Counted from the first letter of the stretch, positions 20,301 through 32,706 are shown. The stretch is DNA of 64,000 nucleotides from Channa striata (GCA_033026295.1 CM065187.1:20928388-20992387); one strand, 5' to 3'. Notes: a model not told the origin generated them from the sequence alone. Numbers and translations are program-made.

Positions 20301-22348
20301 GTATTATTTCATATCTTCATTTGAATTAAACATTTTTGTTATATTTAGATACATTCATTAAATAATGTGAACATGTATCATAACGCAAAAATCTAAGTGA
20401 ATGTGTTTTGAATGAGGATGCTGTGGTTCTTTTGTTCTGCCTGCCCACTTCGATGTCGGTCACGTGATTTTCTTGAAGCAATACGTGCACCGACACAGGG
20501 TTTTGCTCTATGAGCTCGATGCATGGGTCGAGGCATTGGGTGTTGCCAGAGCCATCACTAATTTTTTGTGTTTTCATTGATGAACTTCATTGTGTTTTGT
20601 AAATGTAATCAAATTTGATATCGAATTTGATGCTTGCAACACACAAAAAACTCGGACAGAGTCAAGTAGCACTGTGTTCCATTATCTTTCCTTTTAATTG
20701 TTTGTGAATTAAAGATATTAACTTGCAGACTTCAGACTGCTAAGTCCATAGTTGATTCTCCTCATAAATTTTCAAAAGGAAAGAGATGTGTACTGCAGAC
20801 AGACCAGTCAGATCAGTTTTGCAATGAGAAATATTCTTTTATTCTATTTTTTGTGTTTTTGAGTGTATTGCATCATTAAAATACATATACATGAAATCAA
20901 GAGGATTGCTTGTATATCAAAAAACATTGAATTTGGTAAAACACTGAAAATCTTATGAATGCCGGTGAAACGTACTTATTTAGATAATTATAGGTTAAAG
21001 TGAATTAACATATTACATTTTTTGTGGATTTTGGAGAAAGTCCCAAATATTCTGGTAATAGGACTTGTAATAGTTTACCAAGTCTGCAACATACATTTAT
21101 TTACAGAAGCCCTAACATTACATTCCAGGACTGCAATGGACATAACAATTGGGTGAAGGTGGAGAATGTGTGCTTCTGTTGGGAATAATGTCCATTTTTA
21201 TAAACAACTAGTCTTTATTACAGCTGCTTTATGTTCGAAAATTTATAAATAACTATACAATTAATATGATTATCTCTACAGCATAATCAGTTTTGTGAAG
21301 TTATTATATCAATGTCAAAGGAAATAGTGCATTGTTTGTTTCAGCACTTGATTAGAATCTTATGAGGCTGTACTAGCCTTTGTGTGTATAAAAGTGTTTT
21401 GATGTGTGAGCATACACTCATACTGAATAGTCAGATTTGGTCCTATGTGGGGATATGTCCAAACTGTTTTCTGTCCATTTTTGATTGCCCCTTGGAACTC
21501 TAAAGATCACTCAACTTACAGACTAATTGGTGGGGGTAAATAAACATGTTTTCACACAGATAACATTGTAATTTACGGGTAGGCAGAAAGAAAACCATTG
21601 TATCCACAAATAAGAAGGCTGAAATACATTTTTATAAGTTGAATGTAATTCAAAGCATGCAGACTTGAAACCCCTACCGCTGGGTTCATGCACAGAAAGG
21701 ATAGTAGTAGAATGCTGATTTGGGGATCTGAATAGGAATGGGCAGATTCTTTAGCCAAAGTACCTTATAACTGAAGAGAGCTTTTCTGCCCTTTTTTCAG
21801 CTGAAACAGCATATCACACCTTAGAGGACGGAGGTGTGGTGGAGTATTGCACCACCACTGTAAGTGATTCTGCTTCTACTGTGGTTGCAGCTGTGGATAC
21901 TCCAGTAGAAATGTTGGCCTCATCTTCAGCTTCCCCTCCACCTCACGGTCAGGCCAAACCTCAAGAGCTAAAGAGCCGAATTGCCCTTAACTCCGCTCGT
22001 CTGCTGCAGGAGCAAAGAGTCACAAACGTCCACATTCGACAGATTGCTCACCATTTGGAGGGCCAGAATGAGCTGCTTCAGATGATGCGGCGCTCTCAGG
22101 AGGCTCAGGCATTTGCCCAGGAAAGACAGGCCCAGGCCCTGGAAGGTACGCAGGCTGCCCTGCTTGCATTAGTTCAAATGCTCAGGCCTGCTCTCAAAGA
22201 CTTACGCAAATTTCTGCAGAGTGGGACAGAGGTCATAAACCCGTGCAGCTCAGCAGCAGGAGGAGTGGTTGATGGGGCAGGAACAGAGGAGCAAAGCAGG
22301 TCCAAAACACCAACAGCTCTTCCACAACAAGCTGAGGAGACACAGTAG
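17385..22348 (+). CDS. naif1: Nuclear apoptosis-inducing factor 1, three coding exons
   Basis: Nuclear protein with a Myb/SANT-like DNA-binding domain; the mammalian form induces apoptosis when overexpressed and works with HARBI1, a domesticated Harbinger transposase. Coding exons: 17385-17829, 19731-19778, 21801-22348, all GT/AG with matching phases, total 1041 nt (346 aa plus stop; the human protein is about 327 aa). The start is the ATG preceding SSIAKKRKMNFSERE; an upstream in-frame GTG at 17370 is ignored. Conserved stretches are AKKRKMNFSEREVEIIVEE, LPEVKKKWSD, MQQRICNLLGEATIISLP, YHTLEDGGVVEYC, SRIALNSARLLQEQRVTN and QAQALEGTQAAL. The middle exon is a cassette (separate entry). The gene diverges from slc25a25, as in human. 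Confidence 0.94.
17990..18300 (-). repeat. SINE tail and LINE-like 3' end in naif1 intron 1
   Basis: 17993-18038 contains the SINE tail block gtcgctttggataaaagcgt on the plus strand. It is followed by a stretch that reads on the minus strand like the A-rich 3' end of a fish LINE (inverse of ttattcatatagtacttttc through ctgctttttaaaaccatcaa). No coding part remains. Confidence 0.45.
18301..19730 (+). other. naif1 intron 1, remainder; nothing recognised
   Basis: AT-rich unique-looking intron sequence up to the acceptor of the cassette exon. The open frame at 18810-19034 has no family features. Confidence 0.6.
19731..19778 (+). CDS. naif1: 48-nt in-frame cassette exon of naif1
   Basis: Flanked by a strong acceptor (pyrimidine-rich tract then AG at 19729-19730) and a consensus donor GTAAGT at 19779. 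It is 48 nt long and keeps the frame whether used or skipped: inclusion adds 16 residues (IPASSASVSDEVKPLN plus a changed junction), while skipping joins ...TLAE to TETAYHTLE. The human protein has a short IPTETTYHTL at this point, so the Ile-Pro in the exon may be ancestral. Use of the exon is inferred from splice sites only. Confidence 0.7.
20108..20560. mobile_element. Candidate non-autonomous hAT-like MITE
   Basis: Ends share TAGTGATGG as an inverted repeat (start at 20108, inverse CCATCACTA ending 20560). The element is 453 bp and lies between gttttttg (20100-20107) and attttttg (20561-20568), a 7/8 match that would be an hAT-length duplication. The flanks are low-complexity T runs, so the duplication is weak evidence. 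No transposase frame. Confidence 0.5.
20569..21800 (+). other. naif1 intron 2, remainder
   Basis: AT-rich intron with no recognisable repeat or coding remnant. It ends in a strong acceptor (cccttttttcag) immediately before 21801. Confidence 0.65.
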
Positions 22349-23401
22349 ACACAAAATGTGTTTTTCACTGCCTCCTGTCTGGGCTATACATGAAGAACTC
22401 CATGCAGACAGACTGAAGAGAACTTTATAGCTTTTTAAGGGTTTCCTTTAAAAAAGCATATACAAATTTTACTTTTGTTTTATGATTTCAAACAACGAAA
22501 AGGTGTTACAAATATCATCTTTGCTTTTAACATTACTGTCATTAATTGTAATTCAACTCAAAGATATTTAGTGTTGAACATATGTTTCAAACGAGCAGAA
22601 TTAACATTGGGTTGTGATCCAAACATTTATTATCCTTTTTTATTTGAAATTTTAACTTTGTGTCATATACCCAAAATGTCTTCAGAACATCACCCTAAAG
22701 GTACTGTTGCTTATTCACAGTTTTTTAGTAGCACATCCCGAACCTTGTTATCAGCCCTTTGTTAAAAGTTATGGTTTGAGCTACATTGCTGAGAACCCTG
22801 GAGTGTAGAACATGTTTTGGGTGTCAAACCAAAGTGGTGTTCTGGGTTCATGGTTACAGTTATTACAATTATGGTGATGCTAACACTGTTATATCTGTGA
22901 CCCCCCCTTGCTAGTTGTGCTACTTGCAAACAAGGCAGTTTTCCTTTAATCAGAATGCTCTGCCCATTTCCAGGAAAGGTAGACACAGTATAAAAAGCAG
23001 TCATTTGCAGTCATTTGCAAATAATTTCAAACCTATTTTGATGGTAAATAATAGACAAAAATCAAATGTTAAAACTGAAAAAAATGTTTTGATATGTTAA
23101 TTTTGAATTTTATGCTAATAGTCAAAATACCTTTTTATTTTTTTCTAAAATAAAGAAGTCTCTGTAAAACGCGTCATCTGGATAGCTGTTTTGTTGGTTC
23201 AAAACCTGTATATATCGTTTAGCATTAAAGGAGCCTTCACAGTTGTGTAAGTCAACCAAGTAAATTACAAACCACTTTTGTAATTTACCAGAAGAAACAG
23301 TGTGTTTTCAATTTCAGTAATTTTCGTTTCTTGTTTTTATTGAGTGTCCCTTATATTTAATAAATAAATGGAAAAATAAACCTTTCTGTCATACTCGATA
23401 G
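22349..23401 (+). other. naif1 3' UTR and downstream sequence
   Basis: AT-rich sequence after the naif1 stop codon. The first AATAAA in the plus sense lies at 23149, giving a 3' UTR of about 0.8 kb if used. Open frames here lack family features. Confidence 0.5.
23149..23154 (+). terminator. naif1: Candidate naif1 polyadenylation signal
   Basis: AATAAA hexamer about 800 bp after the naif1 stop, followed by a T/G-containing stretch. A second possible signal lies near 23370. Not verified by transcript data. Confidence 0.5.
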
Positions 23402-25990
23402 TTTACCACAGGGGTTGCAAGCCAGTAACTTCTGTGCCGGTCCCAAGCCCGGATAAATAGAGAGGGTTACGTCAGGAAGGGCATCTGCCGTAAAATTTGC
23501 CAAGTACAACCATGCGAGTCATCTATACCACTTTCATACCGGATCGGTTAGGCCTGGGTTAACAACGACCGCCACCGGTGCTGTTAGTAGTTGTTAGTAG
23601 TTGTTGGAGCAGACTTCAATGGGCATGTTGGTGAGGGGAACAGAGGTGATGAGGAGGTGATGGGCAGGTTTGGTGTAAAGGAAAGGAATCCAGAAGGACA
23701 GATGGTTATGGACTTTGCTAAGAGGATGGAAATGGCTGTAGTCAACACTTACTTCCAGAAGAGAGAGGAACACAGAGCGACATACAAGAGTGGAGGTAGG
23801 AGCACACAGGTGGACTACATTCTATGTAGACGAGGTCATTTGAGAGAGGTTAGTGACTGTAAAGTGGTGGTAGGAGAGAGTGTAGCCAGACAGCACCGCA
23901 TGGTGGTGTGTAAGATGACTCTGGTGGTCAGGAAGAAGAAGAGAGGAAAGACAGAAAAGAAGACCAAGTGGCAGAAGCTAAAGAATGAAGAAACTTGTGA
24001 GGAATTCAGGCAGAAGTTGAGAAAGGCTCTGGGTGGTCAGGAAGAGCTTCCAGATGACTGGGAAACTACAGCAGAGGTAATCAGGGAAACAGGTAGGAAG
24101 GTGCTTGGTGTGTCATCTGGAAAGAGGAAAGAAGATAAAGACACTTGGTGGTGGAATGAGGAAGTACAGGACTGCATCCAGAGGAAGAGGTTAGCTAAAA
24201 GGAAGTGGGATGTAGAAAGGATTGAGGAAAGTAGACAGGAGTACAAGGAAGTGCAGTGCAGAGTGAAGAGGGAGGTGGCAAAGGCCAAACAGAAAGCTTA
24301 CAATGAGCTGTATGACAGGTTAGACACGAAGGAAGGAGAGAAGGTCTTGTACAGGCTAGCCAGACAGAGAGATAGGGATGGGAAAGATGTGCAACAGATA
24401 AGGGTGATTGAAGACAGAGATGGAAAGGTGCTAACAAGCCAGGAGTGTGCAGCGAAGATGGAAGGAGTATTTTGAGGAGCTGATGAATGAGGAAAATGAC
24501 AGGGAAAGAAAGGAGGAAGATGTGGCTATTGTGGAGCAGGAAATAGCAGAGATCAGAAAGGATGAGGTGAGGAAGGCTCTGAAAAGGATGAAGAGCGGAA
24601 AGGCTGTTGGTCCTGATGACGTACCTGTGGAGGTGTGGAAGTGTCTATGAGAGACAGCAGTGGAGTTTCTGACAAGTCTGTTTAACAGGATTTTAGAGAG
24701 TGAGAAGATGCCTGAGGAATGGAGGAGAAGCGTTCTGGTGCCGATCTTTAAGAACAAGGGTGACACGCAGAACTGTAGCAACTACAGAGGGATAAAGCTG
24801 ATGAGCCACACAATGAAGCTGTGGGAAAGAGTAGTGGAAGCCAGGCTTAGGAAGGAGGTGCAGATTTGTGAGCAGCAGTATGGTTTCATGCCCCCTAAGA
24901 GCACCACTGATGCCATTTTCGCTTTGAGATTGTTGATGGAAAAGTACAGAGATGGTCAGAAGGAGCTGCATTGTGTCTGTTTGGATTAAGAGAAGGCGTA
25001 TGACAGGGTGCCAAGGGAGGAGCTGTGGTACTGTATGAGGTTGTCAGGAGTGGCAGAGAAGTACGTCAGAGTAGTCCAGGACATGTATGAGAGGAGATGT
25101 TCAAGGTGGAGGTGGGACTACACCAAGGATCGGCTTTGAGTCCTTTCTTGTTTGCTATGCTGATGGACAGGTTGACAGATAAGGTCAGACAGAAATCTCC
25201 CTGGACAATGATGTTTGCAGATGACTTTGTGATTTGCAGTGAGAGTAGAAAGCAGGTGGAGGAACAGCTGAAGAGGTGGAGGTTTGGAAAGAAGAGGCAT
25301 GAAAGTCAGTCGTAGCAAGACAGAATACATGTGTGTAAACGAGGGGAAGCAAGGTAGAAGCGTGAGGTTACAGGGGGCTGAGGTGAACAAGGTGCAGGAG
25401 TTTAAGTACTTGGGGTCAACAGTTCAGTGTGATGGGGGCTGTGGAAAAGAGGTGAAGAGGCGAGTGCAGGCGGGTTGGAGTGGGTGGAGGAAAGTGTCAG
25501 GAGTGTTGTGTGACAGAAAAGTGTCAGCAAGACTCAAAGGGAAGGTGTACAGGACAGTGGTGAGACCAGCTCTGCTCTATGGGTTAGAGACAGTAGCAGT
25601 GAGAAAGAGACAAGAGGCAGAGATGGAAGCAGCAGAGATAAAGATGTTGAGGTTCTCCTTAGGAGTCACAAGGTTGGACAGAATTAGGAACAAGATCATC
25701 AGAGGGACAGGGCACGTTGCCTGTGTTAGCAACAAAGTCAGAGAGGCCAGATTGAGATGGTTTGACGTGTGCAGAGTAGGGATAGTGAATATATTGGTAG
25801 AAGGATTTTGGAGATGGAGCTGCCAGGCAAGAGAGCGAGAAGAGACCAAGGAGGAGATATATCGACGTTCTAACAGAGGACATGAGGTTGTATTGCTGTC
25901 AGAGTGGAAGATGCCCAGGATAGAGTGAAGTGGAAACGGATGATTCACTGTGGCCCCTGATGGGAAAAGCCAAAAGAGTAGTAGTAGTAG
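23402..25990 (+). mobile_element. RTE-type LINE, copy A (degraded)
   Basis: The 5' end shares the block ggggttgcaagccagtaact with the other RTE copies. At about 23580-23610 it jumps directly into the endonuclease region, losing about 450 bp that copy C still has. It then runs through endonuclease and reverse transcriptase to a 3' end of gggaaaagcc plus a short (AGT)n tail. Frames at 23591-24475, 24447-24650, 24660-24989, 25097-25315 and 25284-25928 are pieces of one broken polyprotein (GADFNGHVG, GGRSTQVDYILCRR, FADD box with Phe after it). Stops and indels make it dead. RTE assignment rests on the domain style and microsatellite-like 3' end. Confidence 0.85.
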
Positions 25991-28262
25991 CAAAATTTGT
26001 ATTTTCTATTTTGATGGGAATGGGATTTAAGAGGCAGAACTGGAACTGGAATTGGACTCAATAAAATTGAAGTGAATCCCCACAGTATTTCTAAGTTCAA
26101 GCAGTGATTTTCAAAACAGAAGCATGTCTTTTTACCATGCAATGCTGGCATATGCACATTACACAAAATGTCCAGTCTTTTTTGCTGAGGCACTTGACAC
26201 TTGATGCTAGGATCAAATTTTACCCAGTCAAATTTCCACTATTTATATGTTGCAAATTAATGTTATTGCATTCTTAGTGTTTACAATTCACACAACATCC
26301 CCATATATTCTGAAAATTGAGTCTGTACATGTAGAAAATACAGTTTGTATAGTTGCAAGTGTTATTATTGTTGCATTATTTGTAGCAACGTAAATGGCTT
26401 TGGCTGTCAGATAAAAATATATCAAAGCCCTTGAAAACCAAAACGTTTCAAAGTTTTTTTTTTAAAGTCAATTATTGAGAAATCTGTATTTTGCATGTGC
26501 TCCTCTCACTGTTATTTGCTCAGCAGCAAATGGCAGACGGACAGAGAGTGGCTCAACATCAAAGCTAATGATGGTCGGCTTCTTCTAGCAGTCATCTGAA
26601 ACAACCGTGGAAGGAAGGAACCTAATCCCCCAAATAAGAATTAGTATTTAGATTGAAGTAGTCCCATTATTGTTGGACCAAATGTTATCATTTCGCCCTG
26701 TTGTTTGACACAATTTGCTGATATTAGACTTTTCTTCTTACTTGTAATGCTCACTGCTCTCGTTGGTGGCTTTTCAGCTTCCCCCAGCATGTTTGTTTGC
26801 ACTTTATTGCTTGGGAACACACATATGAGGGATGGCATTTATTGACCAACATACCTGGAAAGATGTTGTAGCTACTTAAATTTTTTTACTAAAAGTGACA
26901 TTATTAGTTAGTAAAAAATTTATAAATATTAACATTTTAAGTAAACTAAGTTATTTGTAAAGATAGCATTTATTTATTTGTTATTAGTATTATTATTAAT
27001 TTATATTTTTTGGTGCCATGTTTGTCTTTCTCCAACCACCTTTGCCCAGACTTTGTGAACAGTCCCTTAATTTTATGTTAGATGTTTAGCAAGTCCCTGT
27101 TATTCCTGTTGAACCGTGAAAACTGACGATGATGCACTGAAACTGAGGTGCAAAGAGTACGTTCCTACTTTTATGAAGCCTTTTATGAAACAAGTATATT
27201 GTTTGACCAAGTATGAGGAGCAGCAGACTGACATAACGGTGAGTCATGGGAGAAGTTAATGTTTGCCGAGGGGCTTCTGTGTCTGCGTGGCAGCTCTTAT
27301 CACTGGTAGAGTCTATAATTGTGAGATACCAGTCAAGTAACTATTTTGTAAAGATAAGGTGTAAAAGTATTTTAAATAGCAAATTCATTATGTAGGACTG
27401 TACTAACTAATATTAAAGATATATGTGCATTTCTGTAAGATAAGGCTGATTGATGGTGGGGACATTTTGTCATCTAGGTATTTCTAACACCTTGTCACTT
27501 CCCTGTTGAGATAAGCTCCACAGTTTGATACTATTCTTTCCACTTCACTAAACAGGTTTGCACTGCTACAAATGCAAGGGCAACTAAATCCTCTTTGTTT
27601 CTATTTCTATTTTTTGAGAGTTGCTAAGCCACATTATAACTGTAGAATAGCTGATCTGGGATAGTTTTTTGAATTTACAGTCTTTTAGTCTACTCTGGAA
27701 AGAGTTAGCTCGTATTTGTCTTTAGGTGTGGAGGCGGCTTCGTTATTTCATGAAAATTCTTGTTTTCTTATAGTGAACATTTTGGTAAATCACATTTAAA
27801 AACATTTTTAGGCTGATGAAATAGTTGTCAAAATAGTTGGTACTGGCTGTAAATTTGAGCCAGCTCTGGGGAGTACAATCTCAAATCTTCATTTTGTTCT
27901 TATTTGACTGTAAAAAAGAAACTATCATCAGTTGTGAATGTTGAGTAAGGCAGAGGGAGAGGATGCTAGCAACGGGTTATGAGATTTTGAGTGGAAAACA
28001 GACAACAGTAGAGGCAACAGTAGAGAATATTGATGGTCCTAAAACAAGTGTGGAACCTCATATTTACCTTGTGGGGTGATAGTAAACTGTGTAAGGAAAG
28101 TGTTGTTTGATTACACAAGAGGTTGAACAGAATGTGAGGAACTGCACACCATGATCCAAAAGAACTGCATGAGGCAAGAAAACTATTAAACAATTTGGCA
28201 CGATCAGACTTTTTCAGCAGAGTTGACACTTCTATTGATTTAATGAGACATATGATCATTTG
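25991..28262. other. Intergenic sequence with nothing recognised
   Basis: AT-rich, apparently non-repetitive at this level of inspection. No open frame with family features on either strand. Confidence 0.55.
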
Positions 28263-28748
28263 TGTCATGGTTGTCATTCTGAGCTGTGTTTTTCTCCACC
28301 TGCATGTTTTTCACCCTCAGAGATTATTTGTAAATCTTTTTTCCGAGTGTATTTTTGGCCGTTTTGAGTTGTTACTTTGTTCATTGTTTTTTAAGTTGCT
28401 ACTTTGTTAACCATATTCGGACAACCCTCCTGATTTTCCTCACCACCAGCTGGCCCCGCTTTCCATCTTAATCTTCAACCTGGCCGAATTTTCTACACCG
28501 CTCCCTCAACTCATCCATTCCCATAAGCCCTTTATCATTTAGTTCTCTGCACTGGTTTATGTTTTCGTTACTCACCCTCTGTTTACCCCTAGGCCTCAGA
28601 CCCGTCCGGCTTCCTGAACAGAGTGTTCGCCACCCTGCACAGCTCTGACCATATTCCACAACATCCACCTTAAATAAATTCTTTGCTACTCACTACTTTC
28701 TGACTCTGCCTATTATCTTGGTCCATATAAGAGAACATTAACGTGACA
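28263..28748 (+). mobile_element. Probable solo LTR (TGTCATGG...ACGTGACA)
   Basis: A 486-bp stretch starting TGTCATGG and ending CGTGACA, which are imperfect inverse ends of TG...CA type. It contains an AATAAA-like signal near its 3' end (taaataaattctttg). Flanks are ATTTG (28258-28262) and ATTAG (28749-28753), a 4/5 match to a 5-bp duplication. No internal coding region or partner LTR in the window. Confidence 0.6.
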
Positions 28749-29530
28749 ATTAGACAAGATGATTAGGCTGTACACCCTAATGAATATAACTGGATGTTTC
28801 AGCATAATCCCAAAATGTGAGTAGTTGTATGTATTTAGGTCAAAGATTGAGATATATCCTGTGTCGTTGGTAAATGGAACCATAAAAATTAATCCAGCCC
28901 CTCCCCTGTGAATACCGGGTAACCTTGCAATTTAAAACTTTACAACATGCATCACATATTTTTTGTAAAGTTGTAGTGAAATCAGACATTTTAGGCCACA
29001 AAAAGGACTGCAAAATCTGGGAGAGACTAATAAATGGTCTGCTTGTTGCTCATGTGAAATTGCTGTACTGTAGGGTACAGCACTATAGCTTCTGCTTTGG
29101 GCAATGAATTGTAGTTTGGTTTAGCTTTTAAAAAATCTCAGTTGGCTGAGAAGCTGTTTCTATTCACAATATTGTTCTAGAAATGGGAAGTGTAACTAGT
29201 CTGATTTGCTTGTGTCAAACCAATAATTCTGAGATTGGTTTCACTATTCAGTGTCAGATAGATTGACTTTAATCTTTAAACGAATCAGATTAAATCTGAA
29301 ATATCATGTTGTGCTTAGACTTAATTGCCATGATCAGAACATGAATCAGTCTGCTAACAGAAACAATAGAAAACCATACCATACATGGAGAAAAAAACAT
29401 CTAGTTACTTACTTTGATTGTTGTATATAAATGTTATAAATCACTACTGCTGTAAAACAAATCGGAGTAGACATGGGTTACAAACCTCTTGGATTACTTC
29501 TCATTTCTCTTTTACAACTGTAAATAATTT
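28749..29530. other. Intergenic, nothing recognised
   Basis: AT-rich sequence between two LTR-like stretches; no recognisable coding or repeat content. Confidence 0.5.
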
Positions 29531-29533
29531 TAG

Positions 29534-30125
29534 GATTGTTGCGGTTGGCCTAATTGCGACCCAAGAGCAGAAATAACAGACAGGTAGAGGCGTTGTAAAA
29601 GGGTAATTAAGGTTTAATGTACGGAGAGTAATCAAAAGCACACTAGATGGACAAAACAGAGAACGCCTTGAGGCATATTCACAAAAAAACAACAAGCACC
29701 TCTTGTGGGAGAGACCACAATACTAAATAAATAAACGATCAAACTATGGGAGACCTACAATCCTACTGGAACAGGCAGGGTCATGGAAAACCCAAACTAA
29801 GAGAACTACAATGCAACAAAACAGACAGAGCAAAACAGAGGAGGAACGCCAGTATTTAAACAGACCAAAATACTTGCAGAGTAGCAGGCTGGTAGAATGA
29901 GCGGGTGGAGGCTCGGTCCAACAAGCAGACTGGAAAACATACAAGACGCACCAACACAGAGCATCTCTTTAGGCATCTCTTTATCTCTAATCATTCTCAA
30001 GTGCAGGCTACTGTGCATCCCTCTATCAGTGCTGGTCCCAGGTTTGATGACAGCAGGGAGTGAGACTGAGTTATAGAGAAGCTGTAAAAACAAAAAGACA
30101 GACACAACACAGATATTGACAAGGA
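29534..30125 (-). repeat. LTR-like repeat, ends not fixed
   Basis: Denser in GC and purines than its flanks. It opens with tgttgcggttggcctaattg, which on the minus strand would be the CA-type end of an LTR. I could not find a matching TG start, a target duplication or a second copy, so the call is tentative. Confidence 0.25.
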
Positions 30126-30129
30126 AAAC

Positions 30130-30769
30130 TCTGCATCATAACCAATCTTTCTGAGATTGTGTCTACTTTGGTATCATGCTTTTTAAAGAAGAACTTGAAC
30201 CAAGAAATTAAATACTAACAATTAGATAGTTATATTATACAATTGTGTGCAAAACTTTGCATTCCCTTACTTTGAAATGCCAAAAAGAGTAAATAAAAAA
30301 TGTTTTTTCGATAACATTATATTTAATGCATATTAAGATAATGTGTTTGCAACCCTGCAAATTAAAGCTGCAATTTGGCTAACAAACAATGAACAAGTAT
30401 GATTAAGAAAATTATATATATAAGGATGTAGCTAGGGACAAATTAAATGTTCTCATTCACTTTGTCACGATGACCAAAACCTAATTCTAACCCTGACCCT
30501 AAAACCCAGACTTAACCCTCAGAAAGCCCTTGAAACTTGTGTGGACCAGCCAAAATCTCCTAACAAGACTAAAATGTCCACACAACAATGGTATTAAAAT
30601 TTAATTTGTCTAGAGAAGGCTATAAAGGCTTGCATCCCCAGTGCATAATCAAAACAGCTGAATTAGTGGTTAAAGTAGCTGCTCCTGTTTGCAGTTTATC
30701 CATTTACTTACAGATTACTAGAGAAAATGTCTCAGGCCATGTTCTGGCATTTTAAGTAGCTTATTTTTT
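30130..30769. other. Intergenic, nothing recognised
   Basis: AT-rich sequence, including a short run reminiscent of CCTAA repeats (aaccctgaccctaaaaccc, around 30490-30510) that is too short to be telomeric. Confidence 0.5.
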
Positions 30770-30770
30770 A

Positions 30771-31080
30771 ATGACTTTTAACATAATTTGTGGATTTTTA
30801 CTTATGATGGACATCAGAGACAATGGCTGGAATGGCAAATGTCAATGTTTAGATTCAGTAGAGGACCTCGGACCTCCTCAGACAGCCAGAATTGGGAAGA
30901 ACATCTCCAGCACCTCCACACTAGGCACAGGGGCTCCACAGAATTGTGTGCTAAGTCCACTGCTGTTCACTCTACTGACTCAAAACTGTGTAGCAATGCA
31001 CAGCTCCAATCACATCATAAAGTTGGCTGATGATACAACCATGGTGGGCCTCATTAGCAAGAGCAATGAATCAGCATAAA
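30771..31080 (+). pseudogene. LINE reverse-transcriptase remnant
   Basis: The frame contains STLGTGAPQNCVLSPLLFTL and HIIKLADDTTMVGLI. These correspond to the RT palm blocks usually read as STGAPQGCVLSPLLY and IIKFADDTTVVGLI in fish LINEs of the Rex1/CR1 type. Only about 80 codons are recognisable; flanking LINE sequence is lost. Confidence 0.7.
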
Positions 31081-31246
31081 GAATGAAGTTGTACAGCCGT
31101 GTATTATCATTCACCTCATCTACAACACTGAATCATGGTTTATTTTTATTTATGGTTTATTTTAACGTAAGTTGATGAAATATTGAGCTAACAGTAACTA
31201 AGACTACTGACATTTTGTTGCAAGTGTCACCATTACCATAAATATA

Positions 31247-31435
31247 CTTGTTACATTTACATTTAGCAGACGCTTTTATCCAAAGCGACTTGCAGAGTAA
31301 TTTAGTACACACACATATATACATGATGGCGATGGCTGCCACGCAGGGTGCTCATCTGGCCCAAACGGGAGCAACTTGGGGTTCAGTGTCTTGCCCAGGG
31401 ACACTTCGACGTGCTTCAATGACTTTGACATAAGC
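31247..31435 (-). repeat. SINE fragment, reverse orientation
   Basis: Starts with the inverse of the SINE tail (agacgcttttatccaaagcg) and continues through the inverse of the conserved body (gttcagtgtcttgcccaggg). The tRNA-like head is missing or beyond recognition. Confidence 0.75.
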
Positions 31436-32094
31436 AAGGCATCATTTAACATTTAGGTTTAACATCAAATGACCATTATCCAACCAAAGTTCAGAATTTT
31501 ATTTTTCATTTGATAGTATTTACACCATTATGATACAACATAGAAAATAGCATCTTTTGTAGCAGATTGCCCAGTTTTATCTCATCCAATGGTTCTGAAA
31601 TTCTAAGGTTATTCAAGGATTTGGTTACAGACCAATATCCAATCTCCCCTTTATTTCTAAAATACTTGAAAAAGTAGTTGCAAAGCAATTATGTGACCAT
31701 ATGTGCAGAAACAACCTTTTTGAAGACTTTAAGTCAGGATTTAGAGTTTATCATAGCACAGAAATTGGACTGGTAAAAGTTACCAACGATCTTCTCTTGG
31801 CTTCCCATAATTCCCATAAAACCACTCTATAGTGGTTCTGTTAGATCTTAGTGCTGCATTTGATCACAACATTTTATTACAGAAACTGGAACATGTAATT
31901 AGGATTAAAGGATCTGTACTAGGTTGTTTTAAATCTTATTTATCAGATAGATTTCAATTTGTACATGTTAATGATGAATCTTCCACATGCACAAAAGTTA
32001 GTTATACAAGGCTCTGTGTTAGGACCCTGTATATGCCTCCTCTAGACATTATTAGAAAACCTAATTAAATGTAGAATAGAATTTAAAACCCTTC

Positions 32095-32678
32095 TGTAAG
32101 GGTTAGCCAAGTGGTGGAAGACACACACGCAGAGAGGCAGGAGTATTCTTCACTAAGTGTGGGATTTATTTACAGTGACACCCATCAATCCGCAGTTCAA
32201 AGTGGTTTTGTGAATAAGTGGAAAATTTATATACAAAAATAAAACAAAACAAACCTCAAATAAATAATAAAAATGAAAAATAAACAAAAGAAAATCTATG
32301 CTAGGCTCATTGTTAATGAGCAAGCTAGCAGCAGATCCCCATCTGAAGCTTACAATAATGTGTACAATAATAAAAAAAATCCCCCAGGAGCTTCTACCTC
32401 AGGCTTTATATACCTGAAGCCCCTCCTATGAAGACAAACCATTACTGATCAACACAACCAATTATTACCAATTAAGACACACTAAAATATCTCTTCTGTC
32501 AAAACAGTATACATGTCTTAAATATATAATTCTATATGAGAACAGGGTGCATTGTCTATACAACCAAATCAACAAGTCTACTCTGCCGGCTAGATGGTAA
32601 AATAAATAGAATTGGCAATTTTAGAATGATAACACATCTGCACCTACTCTCTACAGGGCATGGGCTAGCCCCATGACA
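32095..32678 (+). mobile_element. Solo LTR (TGTAAGGG...CCATGACA) inside L2
   Basis: 584 bp with TG...CA ends and an inner inverted pair (gggttagcc / ggctagccc). It sits exactly between L2 bases that are contiguous in the copy near 56650. Flanks ccttc (32090-32094) and gcttc (32679-32683) match 4/5. A second copy of the same sequence is at 34727-37510. Confidence 0.7.
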
Positions 32679-32706
32679 GCTTCTTCTTACCTATAAAGCT
32701 CTAAAC

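Noticed and set aside
20326..20577. 83-codon minus-strand frame in naif1 intron 2
   Set aside because: Lies almost entirely within the candidate MITE and looks like chance coding.
23591..24475. Host gene resembling craniofacial development protein 2
   Set aside because: The similarity comes from the RTE-type endonuclease domain. The frame is followed by reverse transcriptase and an (AGT)n tail and repeats four times in the window.
30485..30515. Interstitial telomere-like repeat (ccctaa-like)
   Set aside because: Only a few degenerate units; too short and irregular to be telomeric.
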